Shown here one piece after another: positions 53,166 through 60,938 of a DNA stretch of 64,000 nt. This DNA is from Streptomyces hiroshimensis (GTDB lineage: Bacteria; Actinomycetota; Actinomycetes; Streptomycetales; Streptomycetaceae), in the NCBI RefSeq assembly GCF_014650335.1, contig NZ_BMUT01000022.1:1-64000 (forward strand), read 5' to 3'. Within the stretch, counting starts at the first letter, position 1. The number at the start of each line of letters is the position of its first letter. The position numbers and the translations under genes were made by a program. The notes beneath the pieces were generated by a model. That model did no database searches, had not been told where the DNA came from, and worked only from the letters and a program-made list of their open reading frames with translations.

Positions 53166-53197
53166 GAGGGCACCCAATGCCGCATTGGGTGCCCTCA
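53165..53197. terminator. Bidirectional terminator
   Basis: TGAGGGCACCCAAT and its perfect complement (14 bp, loop GCCGC) lie between the convergent APH and kinase genes. Confidence 0.9.
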
Positions 53198-53224
53198 AGT
53201 ACTTGTCGCCGTCCGCCGGCCGGA

Positions 53225-54889
53225 TCAGGTGCCCGGGGTCGTCCCCGTGCCGCCCTGGCCGGCGGCGGTGCCGACGGTGCCGGACTGCCCGGCCGTGGTG
53301 CCCGTGGTGGTGCCGGTGCTGCCGGACTGGCCCGTGGTGGTGCCGGGCTTGTTGTCGCCGCCGCCGGTGGACGGCTTGCTCGACGGGTCGGGCTGGGTCG
53401 ACGGGTCCGTCGAGGGCGGGGCGCTGGACGGCGGCGCGGACGTCCCGTGCGACGGCTTGCGCCGGCCGGTGCCCTCGTCGGTGTCCGTGGTGTCGTCCTC
53501 GCTGTCCGAACCGCGCTGACGGCCCGTGTCACCCGTGGTGCCGTTGTGGCCCGGGGTGGGGGACTTCTGGGCGTCGGGGCTCTGCGAGCCGGAGGGGCCG
53601 GGGGTGGACGGGCCGACGGAGTTCTTGTCCTTCGACGGCTTCTGCCCCGTGCCGCCGCTCGTCTGGAACGCCTTCAGCGCGTACACCGCGCCCGCCACCA
53701 GCACGATCGCCACCACGGCGGCGATGAGCAGCATCTTGCCCTTGCCGCCGCCCTGGCCACGGCCGCCGTTGCCGCCGTAGCCGTCGAAACCGCCGTCGTC
53801 GCCGTGGCGGGGCGGCAGTATCGGCTGCGCCGAGGTGCCGCCGCCGTGCTGCGGGCGCTGCATGGCGGTGGTGTGCTGGCCGCCGACGGCGCCCATCACC
53901 TGCGTGGCACCGCCGATGTGGTCGATGGGGCCCGTGTCCCAGGCGCCGGTGTGGGCGCCCGCGTCGTGCAGCATCTGCAGCGCGTACTGGACCAGGCCGC
54001 GCATCTCCTCGGCGCTCTGGAACCGGTCGTCCGGGTCCTTGGCGAGGGAGCGCATGACCAGGCCGTCGAGCTCCGGCGGCACGCTGCCGAGGACCTGCGA
54101 GGGCGGCACCGGCATGTCCTGGACGTGCTGGTAGACGACCGAGAGCGGGGTCTCGCCGGTGAACGGCGGACGCAGCGCCAGCAGTTCGTAGAGCAGGCAG
54201 CCGGTGGCGTAGAGGTCCGAGCGGGCGTCGACGGTCTTGCCGAGGGCCTGCTCGGGCGAGAGGTACTGCGGGGTGCCCATGACCATGCCGGTCTGGGTCA
54301 TGGTGGAGGCCGCGCCGTGCAGGGCACGGGCGATGCCGAAGTCCATGACCTTGACCGCGCCGCTGTTGGTGATGATCACGTTGGCGGGCTTGATGTCACG
54401 GTGCACGATGCCGTGCTGGTGGCTGTAGGCCAGGGCCTCCAGCACGCCGGAGACGATGATGAGCGCCTGCTCGGGCGGCGGGGCATCGGCGTTGAGCAAC
54501 AGGTCGCGGATGGTGCGGCCTTCAACCAGCTCCATGACGATGTACGGCACGACGTTGCGGCCGACGGTGTCCTCGCCGGAGTCGTAAACGGCGACGACCG
54601 CGTGGTGGTTGAGCCCGGCGACCGACTGCGCCTCGCGCGTGAAGCGGGCCTTGGACACCGGGTCCTCGGCGAGGTCGGCGCGGAGCAGCTTCACCGCGAC
54701 CGTACGGCCCAGGCGGACGTCCTCGGCGGCGAAGACCTCGGCCATGCCGCCGCGGCCCAGCCTGTGCGTGAGGCGGTAGCGGCCGTCCCCGACGAGCCCT
54801 CCGTTACCCCACATTTCCGGCACATCGGGCATTCCGCCCTCGTTGGCGTCAGGGTCGGACGGACCCTGGGCGCTCTGCGTCTGTGCCAT
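53225..54889 (-). CDS. Transmembrane Ser/Thr protein kinase
   Basis: A 554-residue PknB-type kinase. Kinase domain about residues 38-300: GRGGMAEVF, catalytic HRDIKPANV, DFG in VMDFGIARA and the activation-loop GTPQYLSPEQA. A glycine-rich linker and one TM segment (LLIAAVVAIVLVAGAVYAL, near 405-425) follow. The extracellular part has no PASTA or sensor domain but is a Ser/Thr/Pro/Gly/Lys-rich run, which is odd for a sensor kinase. The gene is divergent from the PASTA kinase. In S. coelicolor the same divergent kinase pair occurs, as I recall. Confidence 0.93.
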   Translation of the reverse strand: MAQTQSAQGPSDPDANEGGMPDVPEMWGNGGLVGDGRYRLTHRLGRGGMAEVFAAEDVRLGRTVAVKLLRADLAEDPVSKARFTREAQSVAGLNHHAVVAVYDSGEDTVGRNVVPYIVMELVEGRTIRDLLLNADAPPPEQALIIVSGVLEALAYSHQHGIVHRDIKPANVIITNSGAVKVMDFGIARALHGAASTMTQTGMVMGTPQYLSPEQALGKTVDARSDLYATGCLLYELLALRPPFTGETPLSVVYQHVQDMPVPPSQVLGSVPPELDGLVMRSLAKDPDDRFQSAEEMRGLVQYALQMLHDAGAHTGAWDTGPIDHIGGATQVMGAVGGQHTTAMQRPQHGGGTSAQPILPPRHGDDGGFDGYGGNGGRGQGGGKGKMLLIAAVVAIVLVAGAVYALKAFQTSGGTGQKPSKDKNSVGPSTPGPSGSQSPDAQKSPTPGHNGTTGDTGRQRGSDSEDDTTDTDEGTGRRKPSHGTSAPPSSAPPSTDPSTQPDPSSKPSTGGGDNKPGTTTGQSGSTGTTTGTTAGQSGTVGTAAGQGGTGTTPGT

Positions 54890-55188
54890 CAGTCCTCGCC
54901 GTCGTGTCTGGCCGCGTCGCGCGGAAGGCGCTGCGGTGGGAAAACGGTCTTCCGCTAAGGCACGCTACAGGTTCCACGGCGCGCGCCGGTCCGGGATGGA
55001 CGCGCTATCAAACCCGCACGGGCCTGGGCAAGGCAAATTCCGTGACGTCTTGTCTCGCATCCCGTCACGGAACGGGCACGCGGCTTGACGTGCCCGCGGC
55101 CTGGGGCAGACTTGGCCGAGATATATCGACAGAACCGACGGAACGGGGCCGCACGGATCACCGTACGGATCCCGGACCGGCGGACCAT

Positions 55189-55248
55189 ATGCCGAATCAC
55201 ATGCCAAACCGTATGCCGAACCGAATGCCGGAACGTATGCCAGGCAGT
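55189..55248 (+). repeat. 12-bp tandem repeat x5 upstream of PASTA kinase
   Basis: Five imperfect units, ATGCCGAATCAC, ATGCCAAACCGT, ATGCCGAACCGA, ATGCCGGAACGT and ATGCCAGGCAGT, follow each other without a gap. The period of 12 keeps one reading frame open. Confidence 0.9.
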
Positions 55249-55275
55249 GCGCCCAAGGGGGAAGAGGAACGATGA
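55189..55275 (+). CDS. Leader peptide with MPNR-like repeats, overlapping the PASTA-kinase start
   Basis: A 28-codon ORF encoding MPNHMPNRMPNRMPERMPGS, then APKGEEER. It ends in TGA at 55273-55275, which overlaps the kinase ATG as ATGA. The first 60 bp are five 12-bp units (55189-55248) that begin ATGCC and encode a four-residue repeat. Each unit offers a Met start in the same frame. The overlap suggests translational coupling or a regulatory leader. GGCGGA lies upstream of the first ATG. Codon bias is not informative at this length. Confidence 0.6.
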   Translation: MPNHMPNRMPNRMPERMPGSAPKGEEER

Positions 55276-57059
55276 GCCAGGACGGCGCACAGGGCCGCTA
55301 CACGGGCCGGTCTGTCGGCGGCGGCCGCTACCAGCTCCGCGACCTGCTGGGCGAGGGCGGCATGGCCTCCGTCCACCTGGCCTACGACTCCGTCCTGGAC
55401 CGCCAGGTCGCCATCAAGACGCTCCACACCGAGCTGGGCCGCGAGGCGTCCTTCCGCGAGCGGTTCCGGCGCGAGGCGCAGGCCGTCGCCAAGCTCACAC
55501 ACACCAACATCGTCTCGGTGTTCGACACGGGCGAGGACGACCTGGACGGGTCGACCATGCCGTACATCGTCATGGAGTACGTCGAGGGCCAGCCGCTGCG
55601 CTCCGTCCTCGACACCGACGTGCACCAGTACGGCGCCATGCCCACCGAGAAGGCGCTGAAGATCACCGCCGATGTGCTGGCGGCACTCGAGGTCAGCCAC
55701 GAGATGGGCCTGGTCCACCGCGACATCAAGCCCGGCAACGTGATGATGACCAAGCGCGGCGTGGTCAAGGTCATGGACTTCGGCATCGCCCGCGCCATGC
55801 AGTCCGGCGTCACGTCGATGACGCAGACCGGCATGGTCGTCGGCACCCCGCAGTACCTCTCCCCCGAGCAGGCGCTCGGGCGTGGCGTCGACGCCCGCTC
55901 CGACCTGTATTCGGTCGGCATCATGCTCTTCGAGCTGCTGACCGGGCGGCTGCCGTTCGACGCGGACTCCCCGCTGGCCATCGCCTACGCGCACGTCCAG
56001 GAGGAGCCGGTCGCTCCCTCCTCGATCAACCGCTCGATCCCGCCGGCGGTCGACGCCCTTGTCGCCCGGGCGCTGAAGAAGAACCCGAACGAGCGCTTCC
56101 CGAGCGCCGAGTCCATGCGCGACGAGTGCGCGCGCGTGGCGGGCACGGCGCAGTCCGCGCCCTCGCCGATCATCATCGCGGGCGGTCCGCCGGCGCGCAG
56201 CGGCGCGGGCGTCGGCTCCGCCGTCTTCCCGCCCGTCGACCAGCAGACCCTTGCGCCGGGCCCTGGAGGCGTCCAGACGCCCTATCAGCCCCCGGCGGCC
56301 CCGGGGCCGTACAACGGCGGCTACGGGCCCTCCTCGGGCGCCCAGCAGGCCACCCAGGCCGGCGGGGGCTACGCGACCCCGGTGCATCCCTTCCAGGGCG
56401 CTCAGGGCCCCAGCACGCCCCCGCCCTACTCGATCAGCCCGTCCTCCGGCCCGTCGACCTCCGTCGGGTCGCCGTCGGGCGGCGGCAAGAGCAACAAGGG
56501 CGTCGTCATCGGCTCGGCGGTCGTCGCGGGTCTCGCGGTCATCGGTGTGATCGCGGCGATCACGCTGAGCGGCGGCGGTGGCGACGACGACAAGGGCAAC
56601 CAGGCCGGCAGCGGCGGCACCACCGGCGGGCAGAGCCAGGCGCCGGTGCCGGGCGGCGGCGGTACGACCACCAGTGGCGGCGGTACGAGCACGAGCGGTG
56701 GCGGTACGAGCACCAACGGCGGCACGACGGCCGGCGGTACCGCGGGCGGCACGCAGAGCAAGCACAAAGAGGGCGACAAGAGCAAGACCATCGACCCGGC
56801 GAAGTGCACCAAGGCCTACGAGTACTACAGCGACAAGTCGAAGAAGTCGGCTCCCGACTTCCGGTACATGTACATCGATTCCGTGAAGTCCTGCCTCCAG
56901 GCCGCGGGCTGGAAGTACCGGATCGACCCGGGGTCCGAGAACACGTGGGGCAAGGGCACGGTCCTCAACCAGGTGCCGGCTGCGGGCGACCCGTTCGACC
57001 CGAAGTCGCCGTCGGACCAGTTCGTGCTGACCGTCTCGACGGGTGACCCGGCCCCGTAA
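55272..57059 (+). CDS. PASTA-type transmembrane Ser/Thr kinase
   Basis: A 595-residue Hanks-type kinase. Catalytic domain about residues 20-285: GEGGMASVH, Lys in VAIKTL, HRDIKPGNV, VMDFGIARA, GTPQYLSPEQA. A Pro/Gly/Gln-rich linker precedes one TM segment near 410-430 (GVVIGSAVVAGLAVIGVIAAI). The extracellular part has GTTTSGGGTSTSGGGTSTN repeats, then one PASTA-like domain (SVKSCLQAAGWKYRIDPGSENTWGKGTVLNQVPAAGD) to the end. PASTA domains sense peptidoglycan fragments. GAAGAGGAACG precedes the ATG. Confidence 0.93.
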   Translation: MSQDGAQGRYTGRSVGGGRYQLRDLLGEGGMASVHLAYDSVLDRQVAIKTLHTELGREASFRERFRREAQAVAKLTHTNIVSVFDTGEDDLDGSTMPYIVMEYVEGQPLRSVLDTDVHQYGAMPTEKALKITADVLAALEVSHEMGLVHRDIKPGNVMMTKRGVVKVMDFGIARAMQSGVTSMTQTGMVVGTPQYLSPEQALGRGVDARSDLYSVGIMLFELLTGRLPFDADSPLAIAYAHVQEEPVAPSSINRSIPPAVDALVARALKKNPNERFPSAESMRDECARVAGTAQSAPSPIIIAGGPPARSGAGVGSAVFPPVDQQTLAPGPGGVQTPYQPPAAPGPYNGGYGPSSGAQQATQAGGGYATPVHPFQGAQGPSTPPPYSISPSSGPSTSVGSPSGGGKSNKGVVIGSAVVAGLAVIGVIAAITLSGGGGDDDKGNQAGSGGTTGGQSQAPVPGGGGTTTSGGGTSTSGGGTSTNGGTTAGGTAGGTQSKHKEGDKSKTIDPAKCTKAYEYYSDKSKKSAPDFRYMYIDSVKSCLQAAGWKYRIDPGSENTWGKGTVLNQVPAAGDPFDPKSPSDQFVLTVSTGDPAP

Positions 57060-57063
57060 GGCC

Positions 57064-57093
57064 GCTGTCTCGCAGAGCGGCTGCCTCGTAGAG
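57064..57093 (+). repeat. 16-bp-period duplication just after PASTA-kinase stop
   Basis: GCTGTCTCGCAGAG (57064-57077) and GCTGCCTCGTAGAG (57080-57093) differ at two positions; the stop is TAA at 57057-57059. Confidence 0.7.
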
Positions 57094-57099
57094 CCGCCG

Positions 57100-57150
57100 T
57101 TGTGCGTGTGCCCGGTACGTCTTGAGGGGACGTACCGGGCACACGCACAA
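57100..57150. terminator. 22-bp perfect-stem terminator
   Basis: Bases 57100-57121 and 57129-57150 are perfect complements over 22 bp with loop TTGAGGG. It lies between the convergent PASTA-kinase and bpa genes. Confidence 0.93.
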
Positions 57151-57166
57151 GCGAAGTGACGCTTAT

Positions 57167-57206
57167 TCAGGACTGCAGGTCAGGACTACGGGGTCAGGAC
57201 TACAGG
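57167..57206 (-). repeat. 13-14-bp tandem repeat x3 across bpa stop codon
   Basis: TCAGGACT begins at 57167, 57180 and 57194, each followed by a related five-to-six-base tail. The bpa stop (CTA on the plus strand, 57200-57202) lies in the third unit, nearest the gene. Confidence 0.85.
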
Positions 57207-57763
57207 TAGGGGCCCGAACGCGCGCCGCCGTGCTGCGGGCCCTCGCCGTCGTCCTCTCCGAGGACACCGGCCGGCAGCGCCCTGCGCATCTGCTCCAGCT
57301 GGGCGCGGGCTGCCATCTGCTGGGCGAACAGCGTCGTCTGGATGCCGTGGAACAGGCCTTCCAGCCAGCCGACCAACTGGGCCTGCGCAATGCGCAGTTC
57401 CGCCTCGCTGGGCACGCTGTCGTCCATGAAGGGGAGCGACAGGCGCTCCAGCTCCTCGACCAACTCGGGGGCCAGGCCGTCCTCCAGCTCCTTGACGGAG
57501 CTGTGGTGGATCTCCTTGAGCCGGACCCTGCTCGCCTCGTCGAGAGGTGCGGCCCGCACTTCCTCCAGCAGTTGCTTGATCATGCTGCCGATGCGCATGA
57601 CCTTCGCAGGCTGTTCGACCATCTCCGTCACCGGGACCTCGCGCGACTCGTCGTCGCCCGCCCCGCCGCCGGGGCTGGCGCTGCCGAGAGCCATGCCGTC
57701 CGGGCCTACGACCAGGACTTTGGGGCTCTCCTCCTGCGACCGTTCATTCCTCGGCATATCCAT
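57200..57763 (-). CDS. bpa: Bacterial proteasome activator
   Basis: A 187-residue homologue of mycobacterial Bpa (Rv3780), which assembles into a ring, opens the 20S proteasome gate and promotes ATP-independent degradation of unfolded proteins. The diagnostic core is LVEQPAKVMRIG-like (VEQPAKVMRIGSMIKQLLEEVRAAPLDEASRVRLKEIHHSSVKELEDGLAPELVEELERLSLPF) and AQAQLVGWLEGLFHGIQTTLFAQQMAARAQLEQMRR. The extreme C-terminus is GPYL; the mycobacterial protein, as I recall, ends GQYL, a gate-opening motif. Whether Gln-to-Pro matters is open. ATG 57763. Confidence 0.92.
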   Translation of the reverse strand: MDMPRNERSQEESPKVLVVGPDGMALGSASPGGGAGDDESREVPVTEMVEQPAKVMRIGSMIKQLLEEVRAAPLDEASRVRLKEIHHSSVKELEDGLAPELVEELERLSLPFMDDSVPSEAELRIAQAQLVGWLEGLFHGIQTTLFAQQMAARAQLEQMRRALPAGVLGEDDGEGPQHGGARSGPYL

Positions 57764-57943
57764 GCCGCCATTCTCTCGCACATGTGATTTCCCCCTGTTG
57801 ATGCCCCCGTACACGCCTGATCCACCGTGCCACACGCCCTTGCGCGCGCCCCTTTTTCACTCCGCGCGCCCCTTTTCCCCCGGCATCTCGTCTTTTCACC
57901 CGGCTTCCCGTCCGGCATCTCATCGGTTCAGCACGTCATCGGT

Positions 57944-58597
57944 TCAGCGCGGCCGCCTCAGCCGCAGGGCGAAGAATCCGAGGCCGAGTCCGGTGAGGGC
58001 GAGGCCGGTTCCGAGGGGCAGCACGCGCAGCACGCGGTCTCCGTAGGCCGCGGACCTGGCGTTGCGGGCGGCGGAGGGCCGGGTGGAGACGGGGTCGGGC
58101 GTCACCTGCCCGACGGGGCCCTGCTGCTGATCGGCGGCGCCGCCCGCCTCGTCGACGGCCGCCGACGGCCCGGTGCCGGGGGCGTCCTCCCCGGGCACGT
58201 CCTCCACGGGGCCGTCCGCCTCGCCGCCGTCCGCCTCGCCCGTGTCGCCGGAAGGGTCCGCGGACGGCGATCCGCCGGGCGGAGACGCGGCGGACGGCGA
58301 TCCGGCGGGGCCGGATATCCCGGAGGGCGAGGGCGGGGCGGTCCGGCCGGGGTGGAGGCGGCCCTCGCCCGCGGACGTCCCGGCGAGCCGGCCGTCGCGG
58401 GTGGCGGACGGGGACGGGGCGTGGCGGGTGGGGCCGGAGGCCGTGCCGGCCGGGCCCGGCGGAGGCCGTCCGGGGGACGGCTCGGGAGGCTCCAGGCCCG
58501 GCGCGACGGCGACGACCAGGACGGTGGCGGCGAGCACCGGCCCGGCTATGAAGCCTGTCCGCAGTCCCGCCCGCAGTCGGCCGCCGCCCATGCCCAC
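57944..58597 (-). CDS. Membrane protein with Pro/Gly/Ser-rich extracellular region
   Basis: A 217-residue protein with an N-terminal hydrophobic segment (FIAGPVLAATVLVVAVAP), a long Gly/Pro/Ser/Asp-rich region (residues about 40-190) and a C-terminal TM segment (LGTGLALTGLGLGFFALRL) followed by RRPR. Layout suggests a single-pass or two-pass surface protein. I do not recognise the family. GTG at 58597 with GAGGGCGGCGAC upstream. Confidence 0.65.
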   Translation of the reverse strand: MGMGGGRLRAGLRTGFIAGPVLAATVLVVAVAPGLEPPEPSPGRPPPGPAGTASGPTRHAPSPSATRDGRLAGTSAGEGRLHPGRTAPPSPSGISGPAGSPSAASPPGGSPSADPSGDTGEADGGEADGPVEDVPGEDAPGTGPSAAVDEAGGAADQQQGPVGQVTPDPVSTRPSAARNARSAAYGDRVLRVLPLGTGLALTGLGLGFFALRLRRPR

Positions 58598-58757
58598 GTC
58601 GCCGCCCTCCGCTCTCCGCCCGAGCCGCTCGCACCCACCCTCACACGGGGTGGGCGGGGCGGCGCGGTGGGTGGCTCAGGAGGGTGGCCGGGGCGGCGCC
58701 CGGGGGGCTTACGGGGCGCCGTCCGGGGCGTGTCCGGGGCCTCGTCCGGGTGTGCGG

Positions 58758-59735
58758 TCAGACCGTGAGGAGGATCTTCCCCACGTGGGCGCTCTGCTCC
58801 ATGACGCGGTGGGCCTCGGCGGCCTCCGCCATCGGCATGGTGCGGTCCACGACCGGCCGCACCCGCCCGCCGGCGATGAGCGGCCACACGTGCTCCCGTA
58901 CGGCCGCGATGATCGCCGTCTTCTCGGCCAGCGGGCGGCCGCGCAGGGAGGTCCCCATCACCGCGGCGCGCTTGGTGAGCAGGGCCGCGAGGTCGAGCTC
59001 GGCCGTGCGGCCGCCCTGCAGGCCGATAATCACCAGGCGCCCGTTGAGGGCGAGGGCGTCCACGTTCCGCGCGAGGTACTTCGCCCCGACGATGTCGAGG
59101 ATGACGTCGGCGCCGACGCCGCCGGTGACCTTGTGCAGCTCCTCGACGAAGTCCTGCTCGCGGTAGTCGATGAGGATGTCCGCACCCAGCTCGCGGCAGG
59201 CCTCCAGCTTGTCCGCGCTGCCGGCGGTGACGGCGACGCGCGCGCCGACGGCCTTGGCCAGCTGTACGGCCATGGTGCCGATGCCGCTGCCGCCGCCGTG
59301 GACGAGGAAGGTCTCACCGGGGCGCAGGTGGGCCACCATGAACACGTTGGACCAGACGGTCGCGGTCACCTCGGGCAGGCAGGCCGCCGTGACCAGGTCC
59401 ATGCCGTCGGGGACGGGCAGGAGCTGGCCCGCGGGGACGCAGACCTTCTGCGCATACCCGCCGCCCGCCAGCAGCGCGCACACCTCGTCGCCGACCGCCC
59501 AGCCGCTCACCCCGGGGCCGAGGGCCGCGATCCGGCCGGAGCACTCCAGGCCGGGGTAGGGCGACGCACCGGGCGGCGGGTCGTAGAAGCCCTGCCGCTG
59601 GACGACGTCGGCACGGTTGACGGCGCTGGCCACGACCTCGACCAGAACCTCGCCCTCGGCGGGTACGGGGTCGGGCACTTCGGTCCACACCAGGGCCTCG
59701 GGCCCGCCCGGTTCGGAAATGGTGATCGCATACAT
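58758..59735 (-). CDS. Zinc-free NADPH:quinone oxidoreductase (MDR family)
   Basis: A 325-residue medium-chain dehydrogenase of the quinone reductase type. The N-terminal MYAITISEPGGPEALVW and SAVNRADVVQRQG lead into the Rossmann GGGSGIGTMAVQLAKAVGARVAVTAGSADKLE. The zinc-ligating Cys/His of alcohol dehydrogenases are absent, as expected for QOR. Probable one- or two-electron reduction of quinones or enones with NADPH. Divergent from the potassium channel gene. Confidence 0.92.
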   Translation of the reverse strand: MYAITISEPGGPEALVWTEVPDPVPAEGEVLVEVVASAVNRADVVQRQGFYDPPPGASPYPGLECSGRIAALGPGVSGWAVGDEVCALLAGGGYAQKVCVPAGQLLPVPDGMDLVTAACLPEVTATVWSNVFMVAHLRPGETFLVHGGGSGIGTMAVQLAKAVGARVAVTAGSADKLEACRELGADILIDYREQDFVEELHKVTGGVGADVILDIVGAKYLARNVDALALNGRLVIIGLQGGRTAELDLAALLTKRAAVMGTSLRGRPLAEKTAIIAAVREHVWPLIAGGRVRPVVDRTMPMAEAAEAHRVMEQSAHVGKILLTV

Positions 59736-59777
59736 GGTCGCGAGGCTACCGCCGGGAGACCGGAATGATCACGGAAT

Positions 59778-60887
59778 ATGGGGGCCATGGTGACGCGCAA
59801 GATGAACCGGATCTCGCTGTTCCACACCCTGTGGAACCGCACCCGCGGCGAGGCCGACGACGACGCCGAGGCGGGCCGTTCCATCGTGATGCCCGCCCGG
59901 CGCGTCGCGGCGCCGCTGCGGCAGGTGCTGCAGCGGCTGGTCATGGCCCTGCTGGTGCTGGCCGTCACCACGCTGATCGTCTACGCCGACCGCGAGGGCT
60001 ACCACGACAACGGAGGCGGCGGCGTCGACTTCCTGGACGCCGCGTACTACGCGACCGTGACCCTGTCGACCACGGGCTACGGAGACATCACGCCGGTGAG
60101 CGACTCGGCGCGGCTCACCAATATCTTGTTGGTCACGCCGCTGCGCGTGCTGTTCCTGATCATCTTGGTGGGAACGACCCTGGAAGTGTTGACCGAGCGA
60201 ACGCGCCATCAGGTGCGCATCCACCGTTGGAGGAACCGGATGCGGGAGCACACCGTCGTCGTCGGCTACGGCACCAAGGGCCGGCACGCCGTCGAGACGC
60301 TGCTCGGGCAGGGCAAGCCCAAGAGCCAGATCGTCGTGGTCGATCCGCAGAAGAAGGTGGTCGACGCCGCGGCGGCCGAGGGCCTGGTGGGCGTCCTGGG
60401 CGACGCCACGCGCTCCGAGACCCTGCTGCGGGCGGAGCTGGCGCGGGCCTCGCAGATCGTGATCACCACCCAGCGGGACGACACGGCGGCGCTGGTCACC
60501 CTGACGGCCCGCCAGCTGAACAAGTCGGCCAAGATCGTCGTCGCCGTCCGGGAGGACGAGAACGTGCCGCTGCTGCGGCAGAGCGGCGCGAACACGGTCG
60601 TGACGAGCTCCAGCTCGGCCGGCCGCCTGCTCGGCATGTCGATGATGAGCCCGAACGTCGGCACGGTGCTGGAGGACCTGCTGACGTACGGCAACGGCCT
60701 GGACGTGGCCGAACGCCCGGTCACCAAGCGGGAGGCGGGCCACTCGCCGCGCGACTGCGAGGACCTGGTCGTGGCGGTGGTCCGCGGGCACCGCCTGCTG
60801 CACTTCACGGACCCGGAGGCGGGGACGCTGCAGCTGGCGGACAGGGTGATCACGATCAGGAAGGCCGGGGCGCCCGAAGCGGGCTGA
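59778..60887 (+). CDS. TrkA-N type potassium channel
   Basis: A 369-residue ion channel: two TM segments around the selectivity filter STTGYGDITPV (residues about 97-107), then a cytosolic RCK/TrkA-N domain with VVVGYGTKGRHAVETLL and VVVDPQKKVVDAA, ending in a TrkA-C-like region. Conducts K+; the NAD(H)- or ATP-binding domain gates it. ATG 59778 lies 42 bp from the divergent oxidoreductase start. Confidence 0.92.
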   Translation: MGAMVTRKMNRISLFHTLWNRTRGEADDDAEAGRSIVMPARRVAAPLRQVLQRLVMALLVLAVTTLIVYADREGYHDNGGGGVDFLDAAYYATVTLSTTGYGDITPVSDSARLTNILLVTPLRVLFLIILVGTTLEVLTERTRHQVRIHRWRNRMREHTVVVGYGTKGRHAVETLLGQGKPKSQIVVVDPQKKVVDAAAAEGLVGVLGDATRSETLLRAELARASQIVITTQRDDTAALVTLTARQLNKSAKIVVAVREDENVPLLRQSGANTVVTSSSSAGRLLGMSMMSPNVGTVLEDLLTYGNGLDVAERPVTKREAGHSPRDCEDLVVAVVRGHRLLHFTDPEAGTLQLADRVITIRKAGAPEAG

Positions 60888-60938
60888 GACGACGGGAGCA
60901 CCAGGACGACTGCGGGAGCCCAGGGCCCGACGGGACCT

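Noticed and set aside
54883-55188. Upstream extension of the leader ORF (130-residue frame from 54883)
   Set aside because: The part before the MPNR repeat has shadow-like composition and no ribosome site; only the repeat-bearing end is supported.
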